Shown piece after piece: positions 33,055 to 40,491 of a stretch of DNA of 64,000 nt. The translations under genes were made by a program, and so were the position numbers. The stretch is from Lewinella sp. LCG006 (GTDB lineage: Bacteria > Bacteroidota > Bacteroidia > Chitinophagales > Saprospiraceae). The DNA lies in contig NZ_CP160680.1 in NCBI RefSeq assembly GCF_040784935.1, positions 2,099,501 to 2,163,500 on the forward strand. The letters run 5' to 3'. Numbering within the stretch: the stretch's first letter is position 1; each line of letters starts with the position of its first letter. The notes below the pieces were generated by a model. It was not told where the DNA came from and made no database searches. It saw only the letters and a program-made list of their open reading frames with translations.

Positions 33055-34566
33055 CTAAGCTCTACCCAGTGCTTTCCTCAACCAGTTTACTTCTGTTTTG
33101 TAAAGAATGCCGAGTAAGAGGAACAGGATAATGCTGTTAGCGATTAAGCGGTAAGCCATTTGATCAGGCACCAATTCTGCTGCTAACAGGGTGAGCCCCC
33201 ATCCTCCCAGTGCCATCAATAAATAATAGACCATTCGCCCCAATTTGTAATCCACCGGCCAAAGCTTACGAGTAAGCCAATAACCAGCCACCGTCATGGT
33301 GAAAAAGCAGATCAAGCTGGCCCAAGCGGGTGCATAGATGTTCATACTGGGGATAAAGATAATATTAAAGACCAAGGTTATAATCGTCCCTAGAAGCGCA
33401 ATATAGCCCGCCCAGCGGGTTTGGTCGGTAAGTTTATAACCAATTGAAAAGTTATAGAACAGACCTAAAAAGAAGTTGGCAACCAGCAGGATGGGCAATA
33501 TCCCTAAACCTTCCCGGTAATCTTCCCCTAAAAAAATCTGAATCAACTCCAGGTAAAACATGATTCCGATGAAGGCCAGGCTCCCTACCAAGGCAAAGGC
33601 CCGCGCAACATCTGCATAGATGATTTTGTCTTGAGAAACTGCCGATTGCCTGAAAAAGAAAGGTTCGGCAGCATAATTAAAAGCCTGTACAAAAAGGTTC
33701 ATCAATACTGCCAGCTTAGCCGCAGCACCATACAATCCACCCAAATCAAGATTTTCTAAAGTACTCCCCCCAGCAAAGTTTTTCAACAATGTCGGTCCTG
33801 CCAATTGATTGACAATCCCAGCAACAGCGGCAATTACCAAAGGCAAGGCATAGTTGAGCATACTGCGCCACAAGTCGGTAGCAAAACGCCAGACCAAATC
33901 ACGATACAATGGTGCCAGCCACAAAAGACTTGCTCCACTGGCCAGTAAGTTGGACCAAAAAACGTAGGCGATCCGATGCTCAGGATTATAAATGCTATTG
34001 ACAACATCGTAACCATGCGCCAATAGCCAGGGACAGCCTTCTAAGAAAAAGAAAACCAGTAGTATGTTGAGTGCCAGCGCACCAAGCTTGATGGCCGCAA
34101 AACGCAAAGGCCGACTAGCCATCCGCAACTTAGCAAAAGGTATAGCTGCTAGGGCATCAAAGGCAATGATGAGGGTGAAAATACGCACATAATCGGCTCG
34201 ACCTGGATACTTCAACCAGATGGCGATTTGTGGAGATAAATAGAACAACAATCCCGTTAGTGCTAGTGTAGTACCAATAATAGCCAACGAGGCCGTAGAA
34301 AAAACAGTATCCTGATCATATTTTTCATCCCCTGAATCCTTTCGGCTACGGCTGGCAAACCAAAAAAAAGCGGTTTCCATCCGGTAAGTAAATACGACCA
34401 AAAGTAGGGCTATCCAGAAATATAAATCATTGACAATGCCGTACTCTTCACGTAAGAACACCCGGGTTAAATAAGGGGTTAGTATGATCCAATTGACCAC
34501 ACGCCCAAGAATGCTACTCAGCCCGTAGATGGCGGTTTCACCCGCTAATTTTTTTAGTAATGCCAT
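33055..34566 (-). CDS. Lipopolysaccharide/polysaccharide flippase (MATE/MVF-type)
   Basis: A 503 aa, 14-helix membrane protein. The N-terminus LAGETAIYGLSSILGRVVNW, then LTRVFLREEYGIVNDLYFW, is typical of PST/Wzx-type and MurJ-like flippases that move undecaprenyl-linked oligosaccharides across the membrane. No glycan genes are adjacent, so the substrate is open. The ATG at 34566 was chosen; the ORF opens 27 bases upstream. A TATCTTTG box ends only 6 bases before this ATG, suggesting a near-leaderless mRNA. Confidence 0.88.
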   Translation of the reverse strand: MALLKKLAGETAIYGLSSILGRVVNWIILTPYLTRVFLREEYGIVNDLYFWIALLLVVFTYRMETAFFWFASRSRKDSGDEKYDQDTVFSTASLAIIGTTLALTGLLFYLSPQIAIWLKYPGRADYVRIFTLIIAFDALAAIPFAKLRMASRPLRFAAIKLGALALNILLVFFFLEGCPWLLAHGYDVVNSIYNPEHRIAYVFWSNLLASGASLLWLAPLYRDLVWRFATDLWRSMLNYALPLVIAAVAGIVNQLAGPTLLKNFAGGSTLENLDLGGLYGAAAKLAVLMNLFVQAFNYAAEPFFFRQSAVSQDKIIYADVARAFALVGSLAFIGIMFYLELIQIFLGEDYREGLGILPILLVANFFLGLFYNFSIGYKLTDQTRWAGYIALLGTIITLVFNIIFIPSMNIYAPAWASLICFFTMTVAGYWLTRKLWPVDYKLGRMVYYLLMALGGWGLTLLAAELVPDQMAYRLIANSIILFLLLGILYKTEVNWLRKALGRA

Positions 34567-34572
34567 ACGGCT

Positions 34573-34580
34573 CAAAGATA
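34573..34580 (-). promoter_or_regulatory. -7 box (TATCTTTG) abutting the flippase start
   Basis: Plus-strand CAAAGATA; the minus-strand TATCTTTG ends 6 bases before the ATG. There is no in-frame ATG, GTG or TTG at the usual ~25-base distance, so either the transcript is leaderless or the match is chance. Confidence 0.4.
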
Positions 34581-34701
34581 ATGCTATTGCCATCTTGTGC
34601 GTTATTAATGTCTGTTTTCTGTTTACAGATAATTACTAGGGGCAAAAAACACCACTATAAATTCCCATAAGTCAGATATGAACACATTCAAAATTTAAGG
34701 G

Positions 34702-34709
34702 TAACTTTG
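34702..34709 (+). promoter_or_regulatory. -7 promoter box for the M42 peptidase gene (TAACTTTG)
   Basis: TAACTTTG fits TAnnTTTG and ends 25 bases before the ATG, as for rsmG, gpmI and the NifU-family gene. Confidence 0.62.
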
Positions 34710-34734
34710 TCCTTCCGCCATTAATACACATACT

Positions 34735-35841
34735 ATGATTAATATCCAACTACTCAAATCAATCTGTCAGGCCCCTGGTGCTCCTGGTTTTGAACAACGT
34801 ATTCGCGAACTCGTACTTAGGGAAGTAACCGATCTGGTAGATGAGGTTTCGGTAGATAACATGGGTAATGTCATTGCCATAAAGCGGGGACAAGCACGTA
34901 AAAAAGTGATGATTGCCGCCCACATGGACGAAATTGGCTTCATTGTTAATCATATCGACGAAGAAGGCTTCCTGCGTTTTCTGCCTTTAGGCGGATTTGA
35001 TCCCAAGACTTTGACGTCTCAGCGGGTGATCGTTCACGGTCGTAAGGATGTCATTGGTGTTATGGGATCCAAGCCTATCCATTTGATGAAGCCGGAAGAA
35101 CGTACCAAGCAAGTTCCATTGCAGGAATACTTCATTGACCTGGGGATGAGTAAGGAAGAGGTCCACAAAGTGGTGCGAGTAGGGGATCCTGTAACCCGTG
35201 AACGGGAACTGATCGAAATGGGAGATTGCGTCAACAGTAAATCTATCGACAACCGCGTTTCGGTTTTTATTTTATTGGAAACCCTGCGGGCCCTCAAAGA
35301 CCAAAAGGTACCTTATGATATATATGGTGTCTTTACGGTACAGGAAGAAGTAGGGCTGCGGGGTGCTATTTCGGCAGCGCACCTGATTGATCCTGATTTC
35401 GGTTTTGGCCTTGACGTGACCATCGCTTTTGATGTACCCGGTGCCCAAGGACACGAAAAGGTTACCCAGTTGGGCAAAGGAGCAGCCATAAAAGTTTTGG
35501 ATGGCACTGTCATCAGCGATTACCGCATGGTCAATTATCTTAAGAAGACGGCTACTCAAAATAATATCCCCTGGCAGGTGGAACTTCTGCCGGCAGGTGG
35601 AACGGATACCGCAGGCATTCAGCGGTATGGTAAAAAAGGCGCTATTGCCGGAGCCATCTCTATCCCGCTACGCAATATGCATCAGACCATCGAAATGGCC
35701 CACAAAGGTGATATTCAGCACTGTATTGAATTACTGACCCTGTCCATCAGCCGCCTTGATCAGTACAATTGGGATTTTTCTAATACCCATGACGATGGGA
35801 GCTCACTTGCAACTCAACAAGAAGAAGACAGTTTCTTTTAG
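34735..35841 (+). CDS. M42-family aminopeptidase/endoglucanase-like metallopeptidase
   Basis: A 368 aa cytosolic dizinc/dicobalt aminopeptidase of the FrvX/glutamyl-aminopeptidase type. Visible: APGAPGFEQRIRELV near the N-terminus, AAHMDEIGF (metal His and Asp), SIDNRVS (bridging Asp), VQEEVGLRGA (catalytic Glu pair), and GGTDTAGIQ with IPLRNMHQTIE at the C-terminus. These enzymes form dodecamers that trim peptides; older annotations call them cellulase M, but peptidase activity is the supported role. Monocistronic. Confidence 0.94.
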   Translation: MINIQLLKSICQAPGAPGFEQRIRELVLREVTDLVDEVSVDNMGNVIAIKRGQARKKVMIAAHMDEIGFIVNHIDEEGFLRFLPLGGFDPKTLTSQRVIVHGRKDVIGVMGSKPIHLMKPEERTKQVPLQEYFIDLGMSKEEVHKVVRVGDPVTRERELIEMGDCVNSKSIDNRVSVFILLETLRALKDQKVPYDIYGVFTVQEEVGLRGAISAAHLIDPDFGFGLDVTIAFDVPGAQGHEKVTQLGKGAAIKVLDGTVISDYRMVNYLKKTATQNNIPWQVELLPAGGTDTAGIQRYGKKGAIAGAISIPLRNMHQTIEMAHKGDIQHCIELLTLSISRLDQYNWDFSNTHDDGSSLATQQEEDSFF

Positions 35842-35968
35842 TTAGACTTTCTGCAAAAGCCTGTAATGAGTCTCGCATTGCTTCGCCCTCTGAGTTTAAT
35901 GGGTAGGGAGATCGTGAACGATTAGGAATCAATTCCTAATGACAATATAATTGTGTACTGTTCCTTAG

Positions 35969-36002
35969 GTGTAAATATTTTTTTAAAAAAAATATTTACC
36001 AC
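35969..36002. repeat. Long AT palindrome
   Basis: GTAAATATTTTTTT (35971-35984) is followed directly by AAAAAAAATATTTAC, a near-perfect palindrome with GGT/ACC extension and almost no loop. On either strand it is a stem plus T-run, but it lies 128 bases after the M42 stop. The rest of 35842-36168 holds no evident gene. Confidence 0.5.
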
Positions 36003-36168
36003 AACTTACTGATATTCATTTCCTTATAACCCGTATTATTGTTTTTCGAATAAAATAATAATAAACGAGGGAACTAAAAGACAATAAGCTTTGGTTAGTG
36101 ATGGCGTGTACGCACGGAAACGCTCCGGCAGGAACGTGTTGCACACATAACTTTAAAAATCTATTTTT

Positions 36169-36759
36169 ATGGTTCTGATGGCTAACAACGACGTAAGACA
36201 ACGGGTCTTTGAGCGCGAGTTTCTTCCAGAGCTCGGCGCCTTGTACGGATTTGCCTACCACCTCACCTACGACGAGGCGGCAGCAGAGGATCTTGTGCAG
36301 GATACGATCGAGCGTGCCATCAAAGCCATCGATCAGTACCGGCAAGGTACCAACGCCAAGGCATGGTTATTTAAAATCATGCGTAATCATTTCATCAATG
36401 GCTACCGCAAAAAGTCGCGGCGTCCAAACATGGTTGATTACGAAGATGTGGCTGCGATCATCCCAGATACGGATACGCAGAGCATCCCTTCCTTGATGGA
36501 TTGGAATGACGAGAGCCTCCAAAACGTGGTAGGCGATGAACTCTCAGCAGCAATGGACCGACTATCTGAGGATTTTCGGACGGTAATTGTGTTGAGTGAT
36601 CTGCAAGACTTCAAATATGAAGAAATAGCAGAAATCCTCGGAGTTCCTATCGGAACGGTTCGTTCACGACTGTTTCGGGCTCGAAACTTGCTGGCTAAAG
36701 ATTTGCAGGATTATGCCGCTGAAAACGGCTTTACTAATAATCGTAACCAAGATTCATAA
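36169..36759 (+). CDS. ECF-type RNA polymerase sigma factor
   Basis: A 196 aa group IV sigma factor with region 2 (YGFAYHLTYDEAAAEDLVQDTIERA, RQGTNAKAWLFKIMRNHFING) and region 4 (RLSEDFRTVIVLSDLQDFKYEEIAEILGVPIGTVRSRLFRAR). The long acidic linker (VAAIIPDTDTQSIPSLMDWNDES) between them is typical of Bacteroidota RpoE-like factors. The start may be 36169 or the ATG at 36178 (MANNDVRQ). No anti-sigma factor with a Zn-finger or TM helix follows; the nearest downstream gene is a small soluble protein beyond a terminator. Its regulon is unknown. Confidence 0.93.
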   Translation: MVLMANNDVRQRVFEREFLPELGALYGFAYHLTYDEAAAEDLVQDTIERAIKAIDQYRQGTNAKAWLFKIMRNHFINGYRKKSRRPNMVDYEDVAAIIPDTDTQSIPSLMDWNDESLQNVVGDELSAAMDRLSEDFRTVIVLSDLQDFKYEEIAEILGVPIGTVRSRLFRARNLLAKDLQDYAAENGFTNNRNQDS

Positions 36760-36790
36760 CCTTGCCTTGTGCAGGTTGAGCCTTACCTGA

Positions 36791-36870
36791 GAAGAACGTT
36801 TTCTTTTTACCCGCTTTCTATTGTTAACTTCCAAAATGATTATCCTGCGGGTTAAAAGGAAGCGTTCTTC
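36791..36870. repeat. Imperfect inverted repeat downstream of the sigma gene
   Basis: GAAGAACG...TTTTTACCCGC (36791-36814) and GCGGGTTAAAAGGA...CGTTCTTC (36847-36870) pair over about 24 positions with few mismatches and a 32-base loop. It sits shortly after the sigma factor stop. Confidence 0.5.
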
Positions 36871-36930
36871 ATCGGGGAAACAACAAAGATCATGATGACG
36901 AATTCGTTCTCAACACAAAATTCAATTTAC

Positions 36931-36970
36931 GCTGTCGCCCAACCGTCCCGTTGGACCACAGCGTTTTTTG
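36931..36970 (+). terminator. Terminator after the sigma factor gene
   Basis: GCTGT pairs with ACAGC and CCAAC with GTTGG in a two-part stem (36931-36962) followed by GTTTTTTG. The flanking ACACAAAA/TTTTGTGT arms extend the structure. It lies between the sigma factor and the 87 aa protein gene. Confidence 0.65.
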
Positions 36971-37044
36971 TGTCTGGTACTTATCGATCATGGTTCTGTT
37001 GTTTTTCAGGAATTCACCAGCATGGGCGAAGAAATTTTACAGCC

Positions 37045-37308
37045 ATGAGAGATCAGAATTTTCAAGAACTGATGAGCAAGTTCGGCAATCGAAATTTGCT
37101 AGATGATGGCCCCAGTAGCGTCAGTGAAACCCAACCTTATCACACCGTTGGCGAAGCGAAACCTAGTATAGAAGAACAGTTAGATAGTCAGTTAGCCTTT
37201 AAGCAGTTTTTAAAACGTAGCCTCCCTAATATTAAACCTTCCTCCGAGTTCATCCAGTCGATTAAAGACCGCATCAAAATTATTGATGCCCCTGAGAACT
37301 CGCTCTAG
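37045..37308 (+). CDS. Small hypothetical protein downstream of the sigma factor
   Basis: An 87 aa soluble protein starting MRDQNFQELMSKFGNRN. The frame is open to 36892, but the upstream part is low-quality sequence overlapping hairpins, so the inner ATG was chosen. It contains two amphipathic helices (SIEEQLDSQLAFKQFLKRSL, PSSEFIQSIKDRIKII) and no TM segment or Cys/His cluster. Position suggests a small partner of the sigma factor, perhaps an anti-sigma-like binder, but a terminator separates them. No family recognised. Confidence 0.55.
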   Translation: MRDQNFQELMSKFGNRNLLDDGPSSVSETQPYHTVGEAKPSIEEQLDSQLAFKQFLKRSLPNIKPSSEFIQSIKDRIKIIDAPENSL

Positions 37309-37339
37309 TTTTTATTTTTTTCTTTAATTTACTTGTTGA

Positions 37340-37421
37340 CTATTACTACATCAGTAATAGCTAAAACGATATCATGCATTAGCTACTGACTACGCTTGAT
37401 CGTTAGTAGTCAGTAGCTAAT
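37340..37421. terminator. Two consecutive perfect hairpins
   Basis: Hairpin 1: CTATTACT/AGTAATAG (37340-37360). Hairpin 2: ATTAGCTACTGACTAC (37378-37393) pairs perfectly with GTAGTCAGTAGCTAAT (37406-37421), a 16-bp stem. They lie between convergent genes and may form a bidirectional terminator despite a weak T-run; a repeat element is the alternative. The 37422-37593 stretch holds nothing else clear. Confidence 0.55.
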
Positions 37422-37593
37422 ATCATTCCTTCTTTGACATGCTTTGCCAGAGAATAACACCCTTGATGTGCCTTATCTCACACCATTTATATTTTTCTTC
37501 TTTTTGATGATCCTCCTTTGACGCTGCCAGAGCGAGCAAAAATGATGCGGTTCCACCCTCGTAGATTACAGCATTAGAAGACCTCTTCATCTT

Positions 37594-37908
37594 CTAACGA
37601 AACATATCTTCATCCAGTAGATCGTCTTCCAGCGTCTGCTGATCTTTTTGTGCATATTTTGGCATCTGTTGATAGGCGATGTAGGCACAGATTGCACCAA
37701 CGATAATACCCACAAAATTTAACGCCATCTCCGACAAGTTTTCTATACTTTTTCCCATCATATCGTAGACCAAAGCCAGAATTATCCCTGCTACGAACTG
37801 TGTAAGAAAGTAAGCAGCAAAGCCGATTGCTCCCCACAAAAATTTATTGAGCCCTAGCTCGCCTGCCTTATTTGCAAAGGCGATGATAATAGCGATAATA
37901 ATAATCAT
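37594..37908 (-). CDS. Small multi-pass membrane protein
   Basis: A 104 aa protein with a very hydrophobic N-terminus (IIIIAIIIAFANKAG) and two to three further helices (FLWGAIGFAAYFLTQFVAGIILALVYDMMG, MALNFVGIIVGAICAYIAYQ), then an acidic soluble tail (DQQTLEDDLLDEDMF). No family recognised. The dense hydrophobic pattern and intact frame support a real gene. It converges on the sigma-factor locus. Confidence 0.68.
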   Translation of the reverse strand: MIIIIAIIIAFANKAGELGLNKFLWGAIGFAAYFLTQFVAGIILALVYDMMGKSIENLSEMALNFVGIIVGAICAYIAYQQMPKYAQKDQQTLEDDLLDEDMFR

Positions 37909-38023
37909 GGTAGTAATAAGTATTTTATCTTCACAAACGACTCGGTCGATACGTTAACAAAAGTAAAAAAACTTGTTGGGCTACGCGCAGCAATCTATTT
38001 TTACAAAAATTATCTCCCTGCTT

Positions 38024-38734
38024 ATGCATTTTCTACGTCTACTTGCACTGGTTGGTTTGGTTATCTTCGGTATCGCTTGTAATACCGACAACGATAATCA
38101 TTCACCAGTAACAGCATCTCCAACCGAGGAACCCCATTCACGTGCTGTCGATACTTTCGACTTGGATGGATTTACGGCGAATTATGAAAATACCAACCGT
38201 CTTGATTGGCAGCGCCCCAACCTCATTATTGGCCTTCTGGGGAAAGGCGATCTCTCCAATAAAGTAGTCGCAGATATTGGTACCGGAAATGGTTTCTTTG
38301 CCAAAAGAATTACGCCGCTGGCAAAAAAGGTAATTGCGCTGGATATTGATCAAACGTTTCTAAGCTACGTAGATAGTACCAGTATGGTGGAATTATCGAA
38401 GGAAGAAAGAACGCGCCTGGAAACCCGGCTGACGCCACCTGATTCTCCAAACTTAAATCCTCAAGAGGTAGATGCCGTATTGATTGTTAATACCTTCATG
38501 TACATCAAGAATAAGCTGGAGTACCTGGAAAAATTGAAACCAAAGTTCAAGGAAGGCGGACGCTTGGTTATCGTTGATTTTAAGCGCAAGCGAACCCCTA
38601 TTGGACCACGGCCCTACGAACACCGTGCGCCACTTTACGTCGTAGAAGATCTACTTTACGAAGCTGGTTACAAAAACATCCAGGCCATTGATACCGAGTT
38701 GAACTACCAGTACATCCTGGTAGCAGACCTGTAG
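38024..38734 (+). CDS. Lipoprotein with a class I SAM-methyltransferase domain
   Basis: A 236 aa protein from the ATG at 38024. The N-terminus (HFLRLLALVGLVIFGIAC) is a lipoprotein signal with lipobox GIAC at Cys19. The rest is a class I methyltransferase fold: VVADIGTGNGFFAKRI (motif I, SAM-binding), VIALDIDQTFLSYV (motif II acidic residue), VDAVLIVNTFMYI (motif IV) and GGRLVIVDFKRK (motif VI). An exported SAM-dependent enzyme is odd because SAM is cytosolic; it may bind another ligand, or be retained. No partner gene is adjacent. Confidence 0.85.
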   Translation: MHFLRLLALVGLVIFGIACNTDNDNHSPVTASPTEEPHSRAVDTFDLDGFTANYENTNRLDWQRPNLIIGLLGKGDLSNKVVADIGTGNGFFAKRITPLAKKVIALDIDQTFLSYVDSTSMVELSKEERTRLETRLTPPDSPNLNPQEVDAVLIVNTFMYIKNKLEYLEKLKPKFKEGGRLVIVDFKRKRTPIGPRPYEHRAPLYVVEDLLYEAGYKNIQAIDTELNYQYILVADL

Positions 38735-38791
38735 TCAAGAATAAGTCTAAATAAACTTACCATTAAGCCAACCGAATCGAGGTACAGGTGT

Positions 38792-38799
38792 TACCTTTG
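38792..38799 (+). promoter_or_regulatory. -7 promoter box for the NifU-family gene (TACCTTTG)
   Basis: TACCTTTG fits TAnnTTTG and ends 26 bases before the ATG. Confidence 0.62.
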
Positions 38800-38825
38800 T
38801 ATTATTATTGTAAAGCAAAGTAACC

Positions 38826-39443
38826 ATGGAGAATACCACCGCCACTAAAAGTCCGGTGCTTTTATACACGGAACAAACCCCGAACCCTGAATCATTGAAG
38901 TTTGTCACCAACCGGATGTTGTACCGGGGCACTGCCGACTTCAGAGAAGAAGACCTCGCTCGTGAATGGTCTCCACTAGGGACTGCTTTGTTTGATCTTC
39001 CCTACGTCAAGGGCGTTTACATCTCTAATAACTTTGTTACAGTTACCAAGGAGTTCAACTACGCCTGGGAAGACATCATGCTCAAACTCAAAGAGTTTAT
39101 CAAGGCTTACGTACAGGAAGACAAGATGATCATCAAAGATGGCTTTACGGAAGCTATGGATGCCATTGAAGCCGAGCGTGGTGCGAGCTATGAGTACAGT
39201 GATGACGATGCTGAGATTGTGACAAAAATCAAGGAACTCATTGATACGTACGTGAAACCAGCCGTAGAAATGGATGGTGGAAACATTGAGTTCAAGCACT
39301 TCAAGGAAGGCGTCGTAACCGTGATCTTGCAAGGTTCTTGTAGTGGCTGTCCTAGTTCTACTGTTACCCTAAAGTCAGGTATTGAAGGTATGCTCAAGCG
39401 GATGTTGCCTCAGGTAAAAGAGGTTGTTTCAGAAATGGGCTAA
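38826..39443 (+). CDS. NifU-family Fe-S scaffold/carrier protein
   Basis: A 205 aa protein with an N-terminal Nfu_N domain (TEQTPNPESLKFVTNRML) and a C-terminal NifU domain (about residues 130-205). The latter carries the cluster-binding CxxC in LQGSCSGCPSSTVTLKSGIE. It likely carries [4Fe-4S] clusters from the assembly machinery to target enzymes, as NfuA/NFU1 do. Its stop overlaps the converging M50 protease stop by 4 bases. Confidence 0.93.
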   Translation: MENTTATKSPVLLYTEQTPNPESLKFVTNRMLYRGTADFREEDLAREWSPLGTALFDLPYVKGVYISNNFVTVTKEFNYAWEDIMLKLKEFIKAYVQEDKMIIKDGFTEAMDAIEAERGASYEYSDDDAEIVTKIKELIDTYVKPAVEMDGGNIEFKHFKEGVVTVILQGSCSGCPSSTVTLKSGIEGMLKRMLPQVKEVVSEMG

Positions 39444-40309
39444 CCCTGTTTTCGGGCTTTTTCCAATTCTTTTTCCATTGCTGTCACCATTGATTTTGAC
39501 AGTAATTTACCGGTTTCCCGAAAATTGTCCCAGTCTTCGGAGGGAGGCTCTATACCTTGTTCTATCTGTTTATACAGTCTGTTGAACCACCCAAAATACC
39601 TCATGAATGGCTCTTCATCTTCCAGGAGTATATTGATGTCGGTCGGGTCTACATTCTGGTAAGACTCGTCTTGGGCATACTGCCCCATTATCCGTAAGGT
39701 AGCCAACTCTACCTGTTGCGCTTTACCGGGGCGTGTAAGGCGTTGGTAGCGTTTCCGATCCGTAAAGAAGGCCCCTGTTTTACTGGGAATGGTAGTGGCC
39801 AGAAACAGCATCAACGAAACCAGGCCTCCCGAGAAAATAATGGTATTCCACGGAGCTCCTAAAAAAGCAGAAAGACTAACAAGGATAATACCTCCTAGCA
39901 GGGAGGTTAATGGCCCCGCAATAAGGATACGGGCAATTTTTTGTGCATTCGCTGGATCATTATTAATGGGTGTAGTTGCTGCTATTCCACCGTAGTGTCC
40001 GAGATTGGTATTAAGGTACCATTTCACTTTTTCTTCTTCTCGCTTGACTCCTAGAGGTCCAAATACGAAAAGTGCAAACCTAAACCCTTGCGCTAATCCT
40101 GTTATTAAATGGCCTAGCTCGTGAAGCCCTAACATTAGAAAGGCCATGATTAAGATTCCTGCAAATGTCAGGGTCTTTTCGGAAGAAGACTCCGGTTTAG
40201 GAAAATCAAAAGCAGGAATTTTCTCAATGAGATAAAAGGAAAGAGCTACTAATAATACTAGGGCAAGGAGCTCCAAAAAACTACTTAAACGGTTATTATT
40301 TTTTACCAC
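39440..40309 (-). CDS. M50-family (site-2-protease-like) membrane metalloprotease
   Basis: A 289 aa protein with an N-terminal helix and then LMLGLHELGHLITGLAQGF, whose HELGH in a membrane helix is the M50 zinc-binding motif. Further helices follow (ILIAGPLTSLLGGIILVSLSAF, FSGGLVSLMLFLATTIPS), then a charged cytosolic tail. The family cleaves substrates within membranes, but no PDZ domain is present and no substrate is evident. Convergent with the NifU-family gene. Confidence 0.82.
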   Translation of the reverse strand: MVKNNNRLSSFLELLALVLLVALSFYLIEKIPAFDFPKPESSSEKTLTFAGILIMAFLMLGLHELGHLITGLAQGFRFALFVFGPLGVKREEEKVKWYLNTNLGHYGGIAATTPINNDPANAQKIARILIAGPLTSLLGGIILVSLSAFLGAPWNTIIFSGGLVSLMLFLATTIPSKTGAFFTDRKRYQRLTRPGKAQQVELATLRIMGQYAQDESYQNVDPTDINILLEDEEPFMRYFGWFNRLYKQIEQGIEPPSEDWDNFRETGKLLSKSMVTAMEKELEKARKQG

Positions 40310-40397
40310 AGCAACTATTTTGATTTAAAAATAAATATTTTTTACTAATTGTTGTATATTCGTCATCTCATAGGAATATACTTTTTATATCAGCGGT

Positions 40398-40405
40398 TAT
40401 TTTTG
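40398..40405 (+). promoter_or_regulatory. Possible -7 box (TATTTTTG) for the yifB gene
   Basis: TATTTTTG fits TAnnTTTG and would give a leader of about 85 bases before the ATG at 40492. AT-rich context lowers confidence. Confidence 0.35.
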
Positions 40406-40491
40406 AGCAAAGTCTTCCATCAATCAGCGGTTATCTCTCTTTCTTCCAAGAATTTATCCGACCTTGCTCTCAGACTTAATGACTACCAAGC

